Shown here: positions 1-8,096 of the stretch, in pieces
Layout: each line of letters starts with the position of its first letter
Numbering within the stretch: the stretch's first letter is position 1
From: a bacterium
GTDB taxonomy: Bacteria; Zhuqueibacterota; Zhuqueibacteria; Zhuqueibacterales; Geothermadaptataceae
Direction: 5' to 3'
NCBI GenBank assembly: GCA_024275575.1
Contig: JAJRYV010000023.1
Location: forward strand, 1 to 49,260
DNA: 49,260 nt
The notes under the pieces: generated by a model
Told to the model about the DNA's origin: nothing
The model's input: the letters and a program-made list of their open reading frames with translations, nothing else
Databases searched by the model: none
Translations under genes and position numbers: made by a program

Positions 1-681
1 GTTTTCGCCTTGATTATGTGCTTTGGTGTATCGACTGATACTTATGCCCAGTTCGGCAATAAGGTCGAGGACACCCCACATAACTTGCGCCATGCGACAG
101 ACAATGGCATGCCTGTTGAAGACCTCGGAGAGATCTGTGTTTATTGCCATACGCCTCACAACAACAATACCAGTATCGATGCGCCCCTGTGGAATCGCAG
201 CACCCCCGCAGGTCCGTACTCTATGTACAGCAGCGCGACCCTCGATATGACCATTGCTGGTACTGCCCAGGGCGTATCTCTTGCATGTCTTTCCTGTCAT
301 GATAACACCATCGGTCTCGATAATGTTATCAATATTCCGACTTCCCAGTTCGGTAATGTCAGTCCGGCAGGTGCAACGATTTCCAGTTGTGCAACCGGTT
401 GTCACACCGGCACGGGCGCCGGCGGCCTGAACTTTGAAGGCACGGTTATCGGAACCGATCTGACCAACGATCACCCGATTTCCCTGACTTATGATGCCGC
501 CCAGGATCCAAATTTCCATCCGGCAACAAATGGCAAAGTTGGCGTATTGCCGCTTTATGGTGCGAACAAAGATCAGGTGGAATGTGCTTCTTGCCACAAC
601 CCGCATGATAACTCAAACCGCCCATTCTTGCGCATGTCCAACGCCAATAGCGCCATGTGTATGACTTGTCACGATATTTAA
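1..681 (+). CDS. Secreted multihaem c-type cytochrome, 5' end outside the window
   Basis: The frame is open from base 1, and the first residues (VFALIMCFGVS...YAQ) look like the end of a signal peptide, so the true start lies upstream of the window. Four canonical haem-binding motifs are visible (CVYCH, CLSCH, CASCH, CMTCH). A fifth candidate, CATGCH, is a CX3CH spacing. The layout, with motifs followed by stretches such as HTPHNN and NPHDN, is that of periplasmic or exported cytochromes using the 'doubled CXXCH' style. It is the first gene of a + strand cytochrome island, followed by a prolyl isomerase, an outer-membrane barrel candidate and two lipoprotein cytochromes. Its likely role is electron transfer in the periplasm or at the surface. 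The redox partner cannot be read from sequence. Confidence 0.85.
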   Translation, partial: VFALIMCFGVSTDTYAQFGNKVEDTPHNLRHATDNGMPVEDLGEICVYCHTPHNNNTSIDAPLWNRSTPAGPYSMYSSATLDMTIAGTAQGVSLACLSCHDNTIGLDNVINIPTSQFGNVSPAGATISSCATGCHTGTGAGGLNFEGTVIGTDLTNDHPISLTYDAAQDPNFHPATNGKVGVLPLYGANKDQVECASCHNPHDNSNRPFLRMSNANSAMCMTCHDI

Positions 682-751
682 TTGGTACTCAATTCAATAT
701 CAATGCACGAATCGTGATTGTAAAATAACTGCCGGAACTTAAAGTGCATGG

Positions 752-786
752 TGGGGTGAATTTGATTTCACCCCATCTATTTTTTT
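752..786 (+). terminator. Rho-independent terminator or attenuator
   Basis: TGGGGTGAA (752-760) pairs perfectly with TTCACCCCA (767-775) across a 6-base loop, followed by TCTATTTTTTT. It follows the cytochrome gene. It ends directly before the AGGA ribosome-binding site (788-791) of the prolyl isomerase, so downstream transcription must read through it or start very close by. Confidence 0.8.
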
Positions 787-798
787 CAGGATATGCCA

Positions 799-1794
799 AT
801 GTCAAAAAAGCCCCAACTCATTTGTGTTTTGTTATCCCTGGTAACCTCAGTCGTTGCCTTTGGCCGCCCCCCTGCTGTGACGCAGGAAAACAATACGGTC
901 GTTTATGTAAACCGGGCAGAAATCAAAGCTGCACGGGTGGCTGCAGAAATCAATAAACAATTGCCTTTGCAATCATACCACTCGCGGGTTTCTCCTGAAA
1001 AAATTGAAAAAATTCGCAGCGAAGTCATTCAAAAACTCATCGAAGAAGAACTGCTCTTCCAGTATGCTAAAAAACTGAGAATAAAAGTTTCGAAAAAGGA
1101 AATCGATAACAGTCTGCGGGAAATGCAGAAAGAATATCCATCGGAAAAAGCGTTTTGGCAAAGGATTAAAAGAGCGGGTTCGGACAAGAAAAAATTACGC
1201 CAGGAAATTAAGCGCGTTTTGGCCATCAATAAGGTCAAAAAACAGGAAATCACCGACATGATTTCCATCAGTTCCAACGAAGTTGAAAACTATTATAAAA
1301 ACAATAAAGAAAAATTCATCAAACCGGCGCAATTCCATGTGCTGCATCTGTTGATTTCAGTCAATCCTGGCGCCATGAAAGAATGATGGCTTGAAGGCAG
1401 AGACAAAGCATTGAATGTGCGTGCGGCCATCGAAAACGGACTTGAATTTGCACAGGCGGCAGAGCAGTTTTCCGCTGATTCTTCGAGTTTTAACAAGGGT
1501 GGCGATATCGGCTGGTTTCACCAAGGCCAGCTCTTGCCTGAGCTGGAAAAACGTATGCAGGAAATGGCGATCGGTGAATTGAGTCAGCCCATCCAGACGA
1601 TCTATGGTTATCATCTGATCAAACTGCTCGGAAAAAGACCTTCACACCAGGTGCCGTTTATTGAAATAAACAAGGAAAAATTAAAGAATAAGCTCATTAA
1701 AAAACAAAGCGATACCAGGACTGAAAAACTACTGGCAAATCTGCGTCAGGCTGCTAACATCCGGATTATTCCATATAAGACAAATGAAGAATAA
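799..1794 (+). pseudogene. SurA/PrsA-type parvulin prolyl isomerase with an in-frame TGA
   Basis: ATG 799 is chosen because AGGA lies 7 bases upstream and a signal peptide (MSKKPQLICVLLSLVTSVVA) follows. A SurA-like N-terminal helical region occupies about residues 25-175. The parvulin domain follows, with FSADSSSFNKGGDIGWF and QTIYGYHLIKLLG typical of the fold. Codon 196 (1384-1386) is TGA, but the same frame continues as conserved parvulin sequence (WLEGRDKAL...) to TAA at 1792. The family assists folding of periplasmic and outer-membrane proteins, and the barrel gene next door is a natural client. As read, the gene yields a product lacking the catalytic domain. The break may be a nonsense mutation, a sequence error (GGA to TGA would restore Gly) or, less likely, selenocysteine recoding. 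The family call is firm; the functional status is not. Confidence 0.85.
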
Positions 1795-1947
1795 ATCGAT
1801 TTGCTTTGATATCATTATTTTGCAAATTCAACATTTTACTCATAATTCTTCGTTTCAGCCGGTAATAATGAAAGAAAACAGAGCCGATGCTTGCTTTTTT
1901 TGATTATTCCGGGTTGTATTTAACTTATGATGAGTTATCTCTAAAAA

Positions 1948-3912
1948 ATGGAATTTTTTAACGATAAATCGAGAAAGCTGGGTTTGATTGCTCTCGCTTT
2001 CCTTTTCGGGTCATCACTGGCTGCCCAGGGCGTTGCTCCATTCCGTATTTTCGACTGGCATGGTTCATTGTTGCTGCATTCACTGCATGAAAAACGTTCT
2101 GCTAAGAATGATGTTAAAGAAGAAAACTACCGGGAATCGTTGAACTTAAGCAATCATGGATTTATCATCAATCCCAAACTCTGGTCTTTTGAATGGGATG
2201 GTAAACTTGCTTTCTCGCAGGAAAGTTATATCAGCAGCAATGCCACGGAAGTTATCCGCGGCCGTTTGACGAATCAATCATTGAGCAATTCTTTTCTGCG
2301 TGATTCATCCCATCCGTTTCGCCTGGGTTATAGTCATAATTCGAATATCATCAATTTATCCTATAACGGACGCAACGAATTTGATATCAATACCTATCAT
2401 GCAACCTTTGACCTGCTCAATATCCCGCTGGTTTCGCGTTTCTCCGCAGAATGGCGTGATATCAAAGATAAATGGCAGCGTGGTGATTACAGTAATATTC
2501 GCGATCAGGTGCGCAGGAATTTTACTTACAGCGGCACTCACGAAGGGGCAAAATACAAAACCAGTGTGCGCGCCCATGTATTCGGCAGCGATGACCGGCT
2601 GAGTGATGATCGCACCTATTCAACCTATTCTTTGAATTATAAAACGATACGTCTGTTCGGTGATAGCCTGAAAAATTCATGGATCAGCGACGTCGATGCC
2701 CTGCACCGTGACGGACGAAAGACTTACAGCAGCATGCGGCTTTCACAATATATGGAAGCCTTGTTTTTTCGCAAACTCGACTCTTCCATGCGTTACGCCT
2801 TCAAGACGTATAATTCGCTTGGCATTACTTCTCTGGAAAATTCGGCCTCAGGAAATTTTGACTATCCGGTTACGGAAGATATCCATGTCGGCGGCGGTTT
2901 GGGCGCTGCGATTGGCACCTCGAGTTCGGGACAGTTCAATGCCGGAAATTTGAGTGGCAATATTTCTTATAGCAAAAAAATACCGCTCGGCGGTATGTTT
3001 CAGGCGTCGTTTTTTCGGACGCTGGCTCGCACTTCGCGTGATGTTGAAGTGACCGAACGCGTTATTGTTTACGAAGAGCACTTTTTTCTTGGAAATGCAC
3101 CTATCGTTCTCAACGAACGCCATGTCAATCTTTCGAGTATCGTAGTCATCGATAAAGACACGAAGATGATCTTTGAAGAGGGTGAAAATAAAGATTATTA
3201 TATTCGCGACTTTGGCGACCGGGTAGAGATTCATCGTAATTTGCTCGGACGTATTGAAGAAAGTTCAGGGGTTTTGGTGGATTATCGTTATGAAACTCTG
3301 CCGAGCCTGAAATATAATACCGGAACGCAATTGGTTAGCGGCACACTTTCGTTCAATAAACTAAACTTGTATTTCCGGCAATCGCGGCATCAAGTAGATA
3401 TTCTGGCCGGTGAACTTGAAGCGCGCGGTGCGACGCTGGGTGATATCGATGTGCTGGTAACCGGCATGCAAGTCGGCACACGAGGAAAACAGGCGGGTGT
3501 TTCTCTGACCAGTGAGTTTAAAAGCCAGGATGCCACTGATTATGCTTATGACTCAATCACATTTCGTAATACTTTGTTTATTATTCCTGTAGAAGCAATT
3601 ACACTGACGGCTTCGGTTTCTTATCTGAATATGGTGCATAAACTGAAAGACTACGAATTATCGGATTTTTCCGTCTCTACTGAACTGAAATGGCGACCAA
3701 CACTGGATTTGTTCATCGCCAGCTATCTTAAATTACGAAACAGGGATGAATCGCAACGGAGCAAGGAGCTCAATTATGAATATGGCGTTGCAATTCAACG
3801 ATCATGGCGAATTATTCGTTTGAAACTGAAATTCGATAAAAGAGAATGGGAACTTTATCCGCAACAAATTGAGGAAAAACGGACAACCATTGAACTCGAA
3901 CGAATTTTTTAG
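1948..3912 (+). CDS. Outer-membrane beta-barrel candidate of a porin-cytochrome cluster
   Basis: This 654-residue protein has an N-terminal signal peptide (LIALAFLFGSSLAAQG). It then shows long alternation of polar and aromatic residues typical of transmembrane beta strands (for example WSFEWDGKLAF, FNKLNLYFRQSR). It ends in LERIF; a terminal Phe is the usual signal for BAM-dependent outer-membrane insertion. There are no CXXCH motifs. The size and position between a periplasmic cytochrome and two lipoprotein cytochromes match the role of MtrB/PioB- or OmbB-like porins that sheath haem chains across the outer membrane. Sequence similarity to those families is not evident by eye, so function rests on context and architecture. 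No clear Shine-Dalgarno precedes ATG 1948. Confidence 0.7.
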   Translation: MEFFNDKSRKLGLIALAFLFGSSLAAQGVAPFRIFDWHGSLLLHSLHEKRSAKNDVKEENYRESLNLSNHGFIINPKLWSFEWDGKLAFSQESYISSNATEVIRGRLTNQSLSNSFLRDSSHPFRLGYSHNSNIINLSYNGRNEFDINTYHATFDLLNIPLVSRFSAEWRDIKDKWQRGDYSNIRDQVRRNFTYSGTHEGAKYKTSVRAHVFGSDDRLSDDRTYSTYSLNYKTIRLFGDSLKNSWISDVDALHRDGRKTYSSMRLSQYMEALFFRKLDSSMRYAFKTYNSLGITSLENSASGNFDYPVTEDIHVGGGLGAAIGTSSSGQFNAGNLSGNISYSKKIPLGGMFQASFFRTLARTSRDVEVTERVIVYEEHFFLGNAPIVLNERHVNLSSIVVIDKDTKMIFEEGENKDYYIRDFGDRVEIHRNLLGRIEESSGVLVDYRYETLPSLKYNTGTQLVSGTLSFNKLNLYFRQSRHQVDILAGELEARGATLGDIDVLVTGMQVGTRGKQAGVSLTSEFKSQDATDYAYDSITFRNTLFIIPVEAITLTASVSYLNMVHKLKDYELSDFSVSTELKWRPTLDLFIASYLKLRNRDESQRSKELNYEYGVAIQRSWRIIRLKLKFDKREWELYPQQIEEKRTTIELERIF

Positions 3913-4036
3913 TACAGTTTGACAATCCGGGGTTGGCTGGGGAGTTCTCTGACCTGGGAGAATCAAAATTGAATTGCCACAAAAACCTACAACATGCCGG
4001 CATTCTTTTGGCCGTACAGAGGACGGAGAAATGAAA

Positions 4037-4336
4037 ATGCCCTGGATACGCTCAAGCATTTTATTGGTAATCTCAATTTTTCTTATTATTTTTGCGACAT
4101 GCACGGAAGCACCTGTTACTCCTGAAGAGGAGGAATGGCGTGATCCGGCTTGCATCTCATGCCACCCTGAGGGGATCGAGGGGTTCAATGAAGAGATGAC
4201 GATGCATACGACTCGGTTCGTAAAAACGGATAATGGGCCATGGCATGCGAACCGACAATCGCACTGTTATTATTGCCATGCCTATAACGAAGATATGAAC
4301 ACTGGGTTCTGTATTTATTGTCATGGAGCAAAATGA
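4037..4336 (+). CDS. Small three-haem lipoprotein cytochrome c
   Basis: ATG 4037 lies 8 bases after GGAG (4025-4028); ATG 4031 is an alternative. The 99-residue product starts with MPWIRSSILLVISIFLIIFATC, a lipoprotein signal with the lipobox Cys in FATC. Three haem motifs follow: CISCH, CYYCH and CIYCH. The mature part is short and His-rich. The gene ends (TGA 4334-4336) one base before the start of the large cytochrome, so the two are translationally linked. It plausibly acts as a small electron relay at the outer membrane beside the barrel and the 28-haem lipoprotein. No named family is recognised beyond multihaem cytochrome c. Confidence 0.8.
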   Translation: MPWIRSSILLVISIFLIIFATCTEAPVTPEEEEWRDPACISCHPEGIEGFNEEMTMHTTRFVKTDNGPWHANRQSHCYYCHAYNEDMNTGFCIYCHGAK

Positions 4337-4337
4337 A

Positions 4338-6953
4338 ATGAGATTTGGTTTTACCTGTTTGATCACTGTTCTTTTCACAACAGTTTTCGTGTTTTCCTGC
4401 AGCGACCCACGCGTGGCACCGACGCAGGTTGATGGTGATGTTGCCGTGCACCCGGAGGGCTGGATATCCTCCAGCTCAAGTGAATTTCATGGAACCAGGC
4501 TGGCGAGCGAGAATTATGACTTGACACAATGTCGTCAGTGCCACGGTAATCAGTTCGGCGGTGGCCTTGTTGAAGTCTCCTGTTATAAATGTCATACTTA
4601 TTTCCCGCATAATGACAAATGGGTCGGAAATGAGGAGGGCTCGCATGGTTTCCTGTTGCGCGGCCTTGAATACGATTATACCGTTTGTCGCTCATGTCAC
4701 GGTGAAGACCTGCAGGGTGGCAAAGTCGAAGTTTCCTGCAACAAATGCCACAAAGAATTCCCCCATGCACCAAACTGGATTTTCCCCGGCGATAATTTTC
4801 ACGGCGACTATGTCAAAAATAACGATCCCGAAAAAACATCATGCAAAACCTGTCACGGTGAAAATCTCGATGGTGGCACTTCCAAAATTTCCTGTAATAA
4901 ATGCCATGAAAACTACCCTCACCCGGAACAATGGACCGTTAGCAGCAGTGAAGATTTCCACGGGAAATTTTTGCGCAGCAAAGAATTCGATTTGAGCATA
5001 TGCCAGCTTTGCCACGGCGATAATTTTTCCGGCGGTTCATCGAATGTTTCCTGTTATAAATGCCATACACAATACCCACACGTGCCGACATGGCTCGGCG
5101 GAACGCCCGAATCACACGGTGCCGTGCTCAAAGCAGCGGAATATGATTTCAGCACTTGTGAAAGCTGCCACGGAAGTGACCTGCTGGGCGGTTCTTCCGG
5201 GGTGTCCTGCAAAAAATGCCACACCACTTTCCCACATGAAACCGGGTGGGTGAGCGATTCGCCACAATCTCATGCGGCAATACTCAAGTCCATGGATTAC
5301 AACCTGGAATCGTGCACTCTCTGCCACGGGACAGATTATGCCGGTGGAAGCTCGGAGGTGTCTTGCTATAAATGCCATGCATCTTTCCCGCACAAAACCG
5401 GCTGGGTTGGCGAAGGCGAAGCCACGCATGGTCTGTTCCTCAACAATCTCGGCTATGATTTCACCTCCTGCCGCCCCTGCCACGGCGAAGATTTAAAAGG
5501 CGGCTCCACCGAAATTTCCTGCAGCAAATGCCACGCAGATTATCCACACGCTGAGGGATGGATTAACGGCGATAGTGGGCACGGCGCACAATTGCGCGAC
5601 AAGGGCTACGATATGTCGACCTGCAAAAATTGCCACGGTGATGACCTGCAGGGCGGCACCTCCGCTATTTCCTGCAATAAATGCCATGCTGATTTCCCCC
5701 ACAAACCCGGCTGGAAAGACGGCGCCGGCGACGAATCGCACACGACATTTTTACGGGCGAAAAACTATGATAACAGTTCGTGTAAAATCTGTCACGGCGA
5801 TGATCTGCAGGGCGGCACAACGGGTATTTCCTGCAACAAATGCCACGCCGATTATCCCCACGAGCCGGATTGGATCGGCGGCGGCGCCAACGCCCACAGC
5901 ACGATTTTGCGCGATAAAGGTTACGATATGTCGACCTGTAAAAATTGCCACGGCGAAGATCTGCAGGGTGGTACCTCTGGCGTATCCTGTAATAAATGCC
6001 ATGCCGATTTCCCGCATGCACCGGGCTGGAAAGCGGGTAGCGGTGCTGAATCGCACACAACATTTTTAAGTGCGGCAAATTATGATTACACCTCATGCAA
6101 AGTCTGCCACGGTGAAGATTTAAAAGGCGGCACTACTGGTATTTCCTGCTACCAATGTCATACAAGTTTTCCCCATCCGCCGGAATGGATCGGCACCGGA
6201 GCAGGTTCGCACCGCGCCTTTATTCAGGATAATAATTATGAATTCAGCGGTTGTACCAACTGCCATGGTGAAAACTATGACCTGGTTAAAGGCGAATTGT
6301 CCTGTCGCTCGTGCCACACACAGCCTGATGGCCCGGAAGCCTGTACGACCTGCCACGGGGTATTCAATGCCGATCCGACGATTTTAACAAACGTCGCACC
6401 ACCGCGCGGCCTCGATGGCGAAGAATTAAATACCGATGTTGCAGTCGGCGCTCATCAGATTCACCTGACACGAAGCGGGGCGGTTGAGGCCGCCTGCCAG
6501 GGTTGTCACAATGTTCCAGAAATCATGGCCAGCCCGGGGCACATCGATGCCGATGCTCTGGCTGAAGTGTTCATTACCAACCCGGTAGCGCTAACACCGA
6601 GTTTTAACGGCACAGTAGTTCCGACACCGCTTTACGAGCCGGCGAGTTCTACCTGTCAAAATTCGTACTGCCACGGGAATTGGAAATTGTCGAAATCACA
6701 ATCGGAAAAAGCCTGGATTTACAGCGATAGCACGATGGAAGGCAGTAATGCGACACCTAACTGGAGCGATCCGCAAACTGCAGAATGCGGCAGTTGCCAC
6801 GGTTTGCCGCCGAAGGGACACAATCCCTACGAATTGGCGAATTGTGTCTGGTGCCACTATGAAGTCGTCGATGAAACGGGTACGATTATCGATTCGAGCA
6901 AACATATCAACGGCAAAATCAATTATACCGACTTCGAATACGATATGTACTGA
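4338..6953 (+). CDS. Giant multihaem lipoprotein cytochrome: 28 CXXCH plus one CX4CH
   Basis: ATG 4338 is preferred over 4323: GGAG lies 9 bases upstream and it gives a clean lipoprotein signal (MRFGFTCLITV...FVFSC). The 871-residue product has 12 tandem units (residues about 65-660), each with two CXXCH motifs in the pattern CxxCHGedLxGG...SCxKCHxxfPHxxxW. The C-terminal part adds CTTCH, CQGCH, a CX4CH (CQNSYCH), CGSCH followed by GLPP, and CVWCH. The CX4CH...CXXCHGLPP arrangement is the one described for Geobacter-type CxxxxCH/CXXCH domains. The protein could bind up to 29 haems. As an outer-membrane lipoprotein behind a barrel and a small lipoprotein cytochrome, it is a good candidate for the extracellular terminus of an electron conduit. 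It ends in tandem TGATGA. Confidence 0.92.
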   Translation: MRFGFTCLITVLFTTVFVFSCSDPRVAPTQVDGDVAVHPEGWISSSSSEFHGTRLASENYDLTQCRQCHGNQFGGGLVEVSCYKCHTYFPHNDKWVGNEEGSHGFLLRGLEYDYTVCRSCHGEDLQGGKVEVSCNKCHKEFPHAPNWIFPGDNFHGDYVKNNDPEKTSCKTCHGENLDGGTSKISCNKCHENYPHPEQWTVSSSEDFHGKFLRSKEFDLSICQLCHGDNFSGGSSNVSCYKCHTQYPHVPTWLGGTPESHGAVLKAAEYDFSTCESCHGSDLLGGSSGVSCKKCHTTFPHETGWVSDSPQSHAAILKSMDYNLESCTLCHGTDYAGGSSEVSCYKCHASFPHKTGWVGEGEATHGLFLNNLGYDFTSCRPCHGEDLKGGSTEISCSKCHADYPHAEGWINGDSGHGAQLRDKGYDMSTCKNCHGDDLQGGTSAISCNKCHADFPHKPGWKDGAGDESHTTFLRAKNYDNSSCKICHGDDLQGGTTGISCNKCHADYPHEPDWIGGGANAHSTILRDKGYDMSTCKNCHGEDLQGGTSGVSCNKCHADFPHAPGWKAGSGAESHTTFLSAANYDYTSCKVCHGEDLKGGTTGISCYQCHTSFPHPPEWIGTGAGSHRAFIQDNNYEFSGCTNCHGENYDLVKGELSCRSCHTQPDGPEACTTCHGVFNADPTILTNVAPPRGLDGEELNTDVAVGAHQIHLTRSGAVEAACQGCHNVPEIMASPGHIDADALAEVFITNPVALTPSFNGTVVPTPLYEPASSTCQNSYCHGNWKLSKSQSEKAWIYSDSTMEGSNATPNWSDPQTAECGSCHGLPPKGHNPYELANCVWCHYEVVDETGTIIDSSKHINGKINYTDFEYDMY
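4530..6317 (+). repeat. Twelve tandem two-haem repeats, about 52 residues each
   Basis: The first haem motifs of successive pairs recur at a mean spacing of about 52 codons (about 157 bases). Units 8 to 11 are closest to each other in protein and DNA (shared blocks such as GGTTACGATATGTCGACCTG and CTGCAGGGCGG), which points to recent internal duplication. Unit 12 is degenerate: the GG after CHG is replaced by DLVKGEL. Confidence 0.85.
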
Positions 6954-7089
6954 TGAAAATAAAATTCGATCCGGGTGTGAGCTTGAGTTCTCGCGCCCGG
7001 GCCGGATGATGATTGATAAATATAAACCGGTTTCGACTCTGTTTATATAGACAAACAACCTGTACACAAATAATACTGCAAAAGGAAAA

Positions 7090-7809
7090 ATGATGGCAAA
7101 CAGGATAAAATTCGCAACAATCATTTTGCTTTTTCTGATTTTCGCCTGTACAAAAAAAGATGATCAGACCGGGCAGCAAACGAAAAATGATACTGCCGGG
7201 AATAATATGCATCAAGTTGTTGCGGAAGAAGTATTGCACGCATCAAATTATACGTATATCAAGGTAAAAGAGGGAGCAAAAAGTTACTGGATTACCGTCA
7301 ATCACCGTGAAACTGAAATCGGCGAAAAACTCTATTTCACCGGTGGGCTGCTCATGAAGGATTTTAAAAGCAAACCCTTAAAGCGCACTTTCTCAGAAGT
7401 CTTGTTTTTGCAAAAAATCAGCAATGACCCGTTTGAACTGGCAGCGAAATCTCGCCCGGAACCGGTGGCGATAAAAGCGCCGGAGGTCTCGACGCCGGTC
7501 GAAACAATTGAGGGTGAAACTTCGCTCGCTTAATTGTTTGACAATATGAAGAAATATGAGCATAAACGTATCACAGTGCATGGTAAGGTCAGCAAATTGA
7601 TGAGCGGCGTCATGGGCCGGACTTTTTTACATCTAATCGATAATCAGGCCGGATCGACAAAGTATGATCTGACCGTGACCACCCGCGACCAGGTCGCAGT
7701 GAATGATTTTGTAACGGCGCAGGGCGTTATTACCCTGAATAAAAATTTCGGTTCCGGCTATTTTTATGAAATCATCATGGAAGACGCCCGCATTCAAAAG
7801 CGGAATTAA
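7090..7809 (+). pseudogene. NrfJ-like plus OB-fold lipoprotein interrupted by TAA
   Basis: AGGA precedes ATG 7090, and a lipoprotein signal follows with the lipobox Cys in LIFACTKK. The first half (VVAEEVLHASNYTYIKVKEG) is the small domain seen in NrfJ-like periplasmic proteins that accompany multihaem cytochromes. The second half resembles an OB-fold nucleic-acid-binding-like domain (HKRITVHGKVSKLM, KYDLTVTTRDQVAVNDFV). TAA at 7531-7533 splits the two, yet the same frame resumes at once. The intact paralogue at 14430-15140 reads LAELFGN where this one reads LA-stop-LFDN, so a GAA Glu codon has become TAA. It follows the cytochrome operon. It may be a decaying copy, a sequence error, or two separately translated halves. 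Confidence 0.75.
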
Positions 7810-7830
7810 ACAATAATTTTACCATCCCCG

Positions 7831-7859
7831 GGCAGCAAATCACCAGTGATTGTGCTGCC
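7831..7859 (+). terminator. Strong hairpin, possible terminator
   Basis: GGCAGCAAATCAC (7831-7843) pairs with GTGATT-G-TGCTGCC (7846-7859), giving 13 base pairs with a 2-base loop and one bulged G. The tail is TTCTTC, not a proper T run. It ends the cytochrome-associated region. Confidence 0.5.
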
Positions 7860-8096
7860 TTCTTCGTGTTGCCTCAAACTGTATCGCACTTTCCTGTTTT
7901 TCTTTTGAAAAAAATTTCTATTTTAACTTCTTGACCTTTCCCACTCAATATAATTATCCCTGTCGCTATCCGGCAATAGTCGTGCGGCGAGAGTGCCTTT
8001 GCGCTATGTTCGGAAAGTATTTTTGTATCGCTACGAAAGCGGACGAATTGATTGAATACGAATCGTTATCGTTGATGCCAGACTTTGGAGACAGTT

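Noticed and set aside
4530-6317. CRISPR-like or satellite DNA array
   Set aside because: Period and conservation are at the protein level (CXXCH pairs), with third-position drift; it is coding repeat, not spacer-repeat DNA.
6951-6956. TGATGA at the end of the giant cytochrome as a readthrough or Sec site
   Set aside because: Readthrough would add only a few residues before a nearby TAA, and no hairpin follows; a tandem stop is simpler.
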